From positions 1 to 9,559 of the forward strand of contig SYFI01000021.1 in NCBI GenBank assembly GCA_005800465.1: DNA of 9,559 nucleotides. Reading direction: 5' to 3'. This stretch comes from Actinomycetota bacterium (GTDB lineage Bacteria > Actinomycetota > Thermoleophilia > Miltoncostaeales > Miltoncostaeaceae). The first letter of the stretch is position 1; each line of letters opens with the position of its first letter. Positions 5,251-9,559 of the stretch are shown here, piece after piece. The notes beneath the pieces were generated by a model, which made no database searches, was not told where the DNA came from, and saw only the letters and a program-made list of their open reading frames with translations. The position numbers and the translations under genes are program-made.

Positions 5251-8214
5251 CTAGCGTGCCCGGGGCGGGGCAGTGGCCACCGGACCACCTGGCGACAGCC
5301 CCGGGACAAACGCACCCACGGCATTGCTGGTGTAGAGCGGGCCCACGACGAAGTCCCCCGCCACGCCGTTGTTCAGCGTCCAGTGCGGATTCTCGGCGCT
5401 GATGCCCAGCTCCCGGAATCGCGCGAGCCGATTGGCAGTAGGCCTCATCGACCGCAGTGAATTGTTTCCTCCGCAAAAACATGGCTCAAAGTACGTCGTC
5501 ATGAACCCGATGAGCTCCTGCAGCCGTGCTGGATCGCCGGCGGCCCGGGCGGGGCTCCCCGGCACGTTCACGAAGTAGGTCGGTGATTCACACGGCATGG
5601 GGAGGTCTCCATTTGGCCGGCGCTCACGGCCCTGACCGATGGCCGCACCTTCGTAATACCCGAACCCCGTGATGAACCGCATCCCGAGGCGCACCATCGA
5701 TGTCCTGAGTCCTGGGGAGCAGTACAACCCGTTAGGCCGTGGGTTCCACGTGGCGTTCACCGAGCCCGCGTGCTGGGAATAGTTCACCGAGCCCGCCGGC
5801 AGGGGCTGCCAGCCCCAATTCGGGCAGTACCCACCCATCGAGCGGTGGTTGAGTACACGGAGGCTCGAGGTCACTCTGAGAGGTGGCGCATTGCCCCCCG
5901 GTTGCGTGGCCACCTGCCCCTGGGGGTTCGCCGAGACGCAGTTCCAACCAGACCGCTGAGGTGCATTCGGGGTGAGATCAACGACCGGGCACTGCATGCC
6001 GACGGCCGTGACGAGTTCGCTGACGACGTCGGCAATGGCACCTGCCCCGTTGCGCGTTCGCCGTGGAATCACCTGGCTCGTGCCGATCTCCCAGGGTCGA
6101 CATTGGTCATGGCCGACCGAGACCTGGAGGTTGGGCAACACCCCGCGGTGTCGCGCAGCGAAATTCCACTCTAGGTTGATCTGGTCAGGCAGCTTCGCTG
6201 ACCCGGCTGACCGTGCCACACAGATGTCCCCCCCAGCTTGAAACTGGAGGCCTCGAGCGTTTCGACTGCGGATGACGTCCTGTACCTGACACAGAGCCGC
6301 GGCCCGGAGCGGACCCCTGATGTTCCTCATGACGCCGTCCGAAGGACTCGCCGCCGGCTGCCAGCCCGGCGCAGCGGGGGTGCCGGGAGCAGCTGGCGGT
6401 GGCTGCATGAGCTGGGCCTGGGTGCAGGCCACCCAACCGGGGATCGCCGGGAAGGAACGGGCATTGTTGTAGAAGCTGAATCGTTCAGCGAAATCGCTAC
6501 CACTCGGCAAGTACAGGGACGTGCTGAACGGGTTTCCCCTGTATGGCCCGGTGCGGCTGGTCAGGCCCTGCGAGAAGCGGTGGAGCACCGGGCGGAGGGT
6601 GCCTCCCCTGCAGTTCCCGGGATCCCTGTAGGTACCGATGCCGTAGATCACGCTGCCATCTGCCGGGGCAACCGCGAGAACCTGGTTGGTCGGAATGCGC
6701 GCGCCGAAATAGGTACCGGTTGCGTCAGCATCAATCGCCCGGACGACATCCCGGAGCATCGTGCCGGTGGCCGCGGCGGTGGCCGAATCCCGGGTGGAGG
6801 TTCCTTCCCGAATCGCGAAGGTCGACGACGCATTCACCGAGAAGACGTTTCGCGCGAGCTCGCCGAGCCAGTACTCACCCGCCGCGTCCACCCTGCCCTG
6901 GGTCTGGCCGGCGGCCACGGCCACCAACCTCGCCGCCGTGGCGCGCTGGGCAAACTGCATCAGCCCCCCTGCGGGCACTCCAAATCCCTCGCGCGTGCAG
7001 GCGGCGTTGGGATGACGGGGCACCACAGCACTAGGCAGCTGACCGATGAGCGCCTGGAAGTTCGGGCATCCATTGTTGATTCCCTGGCGGCGCCTGAGGG
7101 CGTTCTCCAGTGCCCGCCGGGTCGAATCGGGCAGCGCCCTTCCCTGAGCTCGCAGACCGGCGGCCGTGGCAGTGGCCCTGACGACGTCGTCGACGGCATT
7201 CATCTCGGCCTGGTAGTTGAGCGCCTGCACCTGGCCGCTCAAGGCGATCAAACCCGCCTCGAGGCGGTTGAGATCTTGACGGACGGTCGTCAGCTGGACC
7301 TGAAGGTTGCTGATGCCCTGCTCGATGCGGTTGAACTGCGCCAGAACCTCAGGAGGCAGTCGCACCGGCGGAGGCGTTTGGTTGGGGCACAGTGCGGCAA
7401 TGCCGATCTCGCAGAACAGCAGTCTCCCGCCGAGTTCGGCCAGGGGCGCGAGCGCGCTGGACAGTAGGGATCCGGCAATGTTGTTCTCCTGCTTGGCGGG
7501 TGCCCCCTTCCTCAGCGGCAGGTCATCGGACTGACCCGGGGCCGCATACTTGGGCAACGCGGTACCAGCGGCAATGCGCGAAGCAGCCCAGTCCGCGTAG
7601 GCATCGATGCCCCCGCGATCCTCAGCCTCCTTCGCGAAGGCCTCGCCTGAGAACTTCACGCGCGAGTAGCGGCCGGCCTCATCAAGGGGGATGTCCGGGG
7701 TCAGGCCGAGGCGCCGGGTAACGGTCTTCTCGGAGTCCGCGAGGGTGGCCCCAGGGCGAAGATCGAGGTAGGCGGCCTGGATGGTGGTTGCCGGGTTGAC
7801 GTTCACCTCGATCGCCGCATCGGCAGCAGCCCGCTGCACGGTGGCGGCCAGGGCGTCACCAGTCGGTGACAGCTTCCCGACAACTCCCGAGGTGCCGCCG
7901 GTGGCGGTGATGGTGATGCGGCGGTTTGACTGCATCGGCCGCATGCGGAGAACCGCGTAGCCCAGGGAGCCGGTGGTGGTGGTCTTCGACACCACGCGGC
8001 CCGAGAGGTCGTCACGGGCCACCACGGTGGCACCCGACACAGGGTCGTTCGCGCCGAGCGTGACGTTCACCACGACATCGGACGCCTGAATGGACCCGCC
8101 GCTGGGCGCAGCCGGGGGGATCGGCGCCGCGAACGACGGCGCCACCGCGAACGACAGCGCGGCAGAGGCCACGGCGAGTGCGGCGAAGAGGCCAACGCGG
8201 GGGCGACGCGGCAT
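5251..8214 (-). CDS. Large exported protein with Cna-like, coiled-coil and Cys-containing regions
   Basis: 987 residues, ATG start with Shine-Dalgarno GGAAG five bases upstream (8220-8224), TAG stop. Residues 1-30 are a signal peptide (MPRRPRVGLFAALAVASAAL, ending SFAA). Residues 45-105 resemble a carboxypeptidase-regulatory/Cna-B beta-sandwich (DPVSGATVVARDDL). Residues 138-172 (NPATTIQAAYLDL, SEKTVTRRLGL) match a helical segment that often follows such domains in bacterial surface proteins. Residues 246-276 are a hydrophobic helix containing Cys268 and Cys276. Residues 287-345 are a coiled coil with heptads (FNRIEQGISNLQVQL, VRQDLNRLEAGL). The remaining 640 residues hold 14 of the 16 cysteines, a Pro/Ala linker (605-625) and aromatic/Gly-rich stretches (GYCPNWGWQPL, PHWTLNNG), consistent with a disulfide-bonded extracellular domain. 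No sortase motif or catalytic signature is visible. The domain architecture is clear in the N-terminal third; function is unknown. Confidence 0.85.
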   Translation of the reverse strand: MPRRPRVGLFAALAVASAALSFAVAPSFAAPIPPAAPSGGSIQASDVVVNVTLGANDPVSGATVVARDDLSGRVVSKTTTTGSLGYAVLRMRPMQSNRRITITATGGTSGVVGKLSPTGDALAATVQRAAADAAIEVNVNPATTIQAAYLDLRPGATLADSEKTVTRRLGLTPDIPLDEAGRYSRVKFSGEAFAKEAEDRGGIDAYADWAASRIAAGTALPKYAAPGQSDDLPLRKGAPAKQENNIAGSLLSSALAPLAELGGRLLFCEIGIAALCPNQTPPPVRLPPEVLAQFNRIEQGISNLQVQLTTVRQDLNRLEAGLIALSGQVQALNYQAEMNAVDDVVRATATAAGLRAQGRALPDSTRRALENALRRRQGINNGCPNFQALIGQLPSAVVPRHPNAACTREGFGVPAGGLMQFAQRATAARLVAVAAGQTQGRVDAAGEYWLGELARNVFSVNASSTFAIREGTSTRDSATAAATGTMLRDVVRAIDADATGTYFGARIPTNQVLAVAPADGSVIYGIGTYRDPGNCRGGTLRPVLHRFSQGLTSRTGPYRGNPFSTSLYLPSGSDFAERFSFYNNARSFPAIPGWVACTQAQLMQPPPAAPGTPAAPGWQPAASPSDGVMRNIRGPLRAAALCQVQDVIRSRNARGLQFQAGGDICVARSAGSAKLPDQINLEWNFAARHRGVLPNLQVSVGHDQCRPWEIGTSQVIPRRTRNGAGAIADVVSELVTAVGMQCPVVDLTPNAPQRSGWNCVSANPQGQVATQPGGNAPPLRVTSSLRVLNHRSMGGYCPNWGWQPLPAGSVNYSQHAGSVNATWNPRPNGLYCSPGLRTSMVRLGMRFITGFGYYEGAAIGQGRERRPNGDLPMPCESPTYFVNVPGSPARAAGDPARLQELIGFMTTYFEPCFCGGNNSLRSMRPTANRLARFRELGISAENPHWTLNNGVAGDFVVGPLYTSNAVGAFVPGLSPGGPVATAPPRAR

Positions 8215-8338
8215 GCGGACTTCCGATCACAGGGGTAGGAGGGCGGAAATTAGCGGGTGCGGCGCGTCCACGCCCTTCCAGGCGCGGGACTCTCTCACCT
8301 CACCAGCGTGGGCGCCTGCCTCACCGACTGCGCGGCAT

Positions 8339-9559
8339 CTACCCCGTTACGCGGGGGCGCGGCGGGCGCGGGCTGATGCGGACGGCCCGAGACTGCGCGG
8401 TGGTGAGCGCGGGGCTTGTCGCCGGCGATTGCGCGGTGCCGGCGACCGTGCGGGTGACGCTGCGCGTGGCGACCGCGCGAACGGTCACCACCTTGGTGAG
8501 CGTGGCTCCTGCGGCGAGGTCACCGAGCGAGAAGCACAGCGTGCGCCCGGACCGCGTTGCGCCGCCGGCGCGCGTGACCACCAGGTTCTGCGGAAGGGTC
8601 AGGCAGGAGGTCACTGACGTGGCGGTGGCGGTGCCGGTGTTGGTGGTGCGAATGGCGAGGCGCATGGCCTGGCCACTGATGAGCCGGTTGCGGCTTGGGA
8701 GCACCGTGGGCCTGAGGGTGGCGGTGCTGGTCGTTGCGGCTGCGCCGGTGGGCGTCACCGCGTTCGACGGCGCCGATGCCGGTGAGGTGCCCGCCGCGTT
8801 GGTGGCGGTGGCGGTGAAGGTGTAGCTGGTGCCGTTCGTAAGGCCTGTGACGGTGCAGCTGGTGGCAGGCACGGTGATGGTGCACGTGCTGCCGCCCGGG
8901 GTGGCGACCACGGTGTAGCTCGTCACCGATCCGCCGATGATGGGCGTGATGGTGACCGTTGCCTGCCCGTTGCCCGCGACAGCGGTGGGCGCCACGGGGG
9001 CCTGGGCCGTGTCGAGGAACTTCGCGACGAAGGCGTCGTCGCTTCCCGCGCTTGCGCTCGTGAGGGTGATGGCGCCGAAGGTGGCGGTGCCCCGGAACCG
9101 CCCGGCCACGATCGCCGATCCGTCGGGCAGCGGGCTCACACCTTCGCCCCGGTCATCTCCGCTCCCGCCGGCCTGCGTGGCCCATACGAAGGAGCCTGAG
9201 GAGTCCACCTTCGCGAGGAACACATCATTACTCCCCGTGCCCGGGAGGGTGGTGGAGCCGAAGGTGGCGGGGCCGACGAAGTATCCGGTCACGATTGCCG
9301 AGCCGTCGCGCAGCGCGCTCACGCTGTTGCCCTGGTCAGATCCGCTCCCGCCTGCCTGCGTGGCCCATGCGAATGAGCCTGCGGAGTCCACCTTCGCGAC
9401 GAACACGTTGCTGTTCCCTGCGCTTACGAGGGTGATGGAGCCGAAGGTGGCAGTGTCTCGGAAGTACCCGGTCACGATTGCCGATCCGTCGGGCAGCACG
9501 CTCACGCTCTTGCCAAAGCTGACGTTACTTCCGCCTGCCTGCGTGGCCCATACGAAGGA
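8339..9559 (-). CDS. SBBP-repeat propeller protein with Fn3 and DUF11-like domains (5' partial)
   Basis: 407 residues are visible; the frame stays open to the right edge, so the true start and any signal peptide lie outside. An internal GTG at 9505 is not the start. Residues 1-182 are three tandem 61-residue blades of the SBBP type (SFVWATQAGGSG, VSPLPDGSAIVAGRF, TATFGAITL, DDAFVAKF). Residues 188-270 are a fibronectin type III-like domain (APTAVAGNGQATVTI, SYTVVATPGG, LTNGTSYTFTATATNAAG). Residues 276-395 look like a DUF11/CARDB-type beta-sandwich (LRPTVLPSRNRL, NTGTATATSVTSCLTLP, LGDLAAGATLTKVVTVRAV). The short tail is basic and Pro-rich and has no anchor. Such proteins are extracellular or surface structural or adhesive factors; the target is unknown. 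The gene ends 124 bp before the next gene on the same strand. Confidence 0.85.
   Translation of the reverse strand, partial: SFVWATQAGGSNVSFGKSVSVLPDGSAIVTGYFRDTATFGSITLVSAGNSNVFVAKVDSAGSFAWATQAGGSGSDQGNSVSALRDGSAIVTGYFVGPATFGSTTLPGTGSNDVFLAKVDSSGSFVWATQAGGSGDDRGEGVSPLPDGSAIVAGRFRGTATFGAITLTSASAGSDDAFVAKFLDTAQAPVAPTAVAGNGQATVTITPIIGGSVTSYTVVATPGGSTCTITVPATSCTVTGLTNGTSYTFTATATNAAGTSPASAPSNAVTPTGAAATTSTATLRPTVLPSRNRLISGQAMRLAIRTTNTGTATATSVTSCLTLPQNLVVTRAGGATRSGRTLCFSLGDLAAGATLTKVVTVRAVATRSVTRTVAGTAQSPATSPALTTAQSRAVRISPRPPRPRVTG
9010..9559 (-). repeat. 183-bp tandem repeats encoding propeller blades
   Basis: Landmarks recur at an exact 183-bp spacing: the gccgaaggtggc-type segment starts at 9074, 9257 and 9440, and the gcctgcgtggcccat segment at 9171, 9354 and 9537. 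Each unit encodes one 61-residue blade. The array continues past the right edge. The exact spacing and high nucleotide similarity suggest recent internal duplication, or homogenisation by recombination. Confidence 0.85.

Noticed and set aside
6238..7467. 409-residue open frame on the plus strand
   Set aside because: It is antisense to the 987-residue exported protein. Its composition is low-complexity Arg/Gly/Ala, with no signal peptide or motif.
8215..8338. Promoter in the gap before the 987-residue gene
   Set aside because: The only AT-rich bit is a short TAATTT on the minus strand, with no matching -35 box at the right distance. A promoter may exist but cannot be assigned.
8178..8825. Plus-strand open frames of 175-215 residues
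   Set aside because: They cross the start of one minus-strand gene, an intergenic gap and the end of another. They have no recognisable domains and are best explained as chance frames in GC-rich DNA.

Overview
The window is GC-rich throughout, and its coding frames have strongly GC-biased third positions. The gene families point to a high-GC actinobacterium or a related soil or metagenomic lineage: Gly/Ser-linked secreted beta-propellers with 'YxYKWQRC' Ig-like modules, a MazE/MazF pair with a ribbon-helix-helix antitoxin, and class II ribonucleotide reductase sequence. Solirubrobacterales/Thermoleophilia would fit, but that placement is inference. I see no rRNA, tRNA, CRISPR array or insertion sequence.

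Layout, left to right. (1) 1-1866, minus strand, running off the left edge: one continuous reading frame that begins as a DEAD-box RNA helicase and becomes, without a stop or frame change, the C-terminal region of a B12-dependent (class II) ribonucleotide reductase, NrdJ. The catalytic barrel of NrdJ is missing. No ATG, GTG or TTG lies in frame ahead of the helicase Q motif; the best start is one base out of frame. (2) 1976-3679, minus: a secreted protein in which a roughly seven-bladed NHL/SMP-30-like propeller appears to sit inside an Ig-like module, followed by a Gly/Ser linker and a small C-terminal domain. (3) 3680-3855: a divergent intergenic region with an inverted repeat, a candidate promoter and a twin-palindrome operator. 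(4) 3856-4425, plus: a MazE-like/MazF-like toxin-antitoxin operon with abutting stop and start codons. (5) 4456-5107, minus: a 145-residue hypothetical gene and a weak small ORF. (6) 5251-8214, minus: a 987-residue exported protein with a Cna/transthyretin-like N-terminus, a hydrophobic helix, a coiled coil and a cysteine-containing C-terminal half. (7) 8339-9559, minus, running off the right edge: a secreted-type protein with an exact 183-bp tandem repeat encoding SBBP-like propeller blades, then an Fn3 domain and a DUF11-like domain.

Three large exported proteins share the minus strand, and the toxin-antitoxin operon is the only support for transcription of the plus strand. No shared pathway is evident among them. 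The most unusual object is the helicase-NrdJ chimera, which is either a real gene fusion or an assembly join and has to be tested as both.
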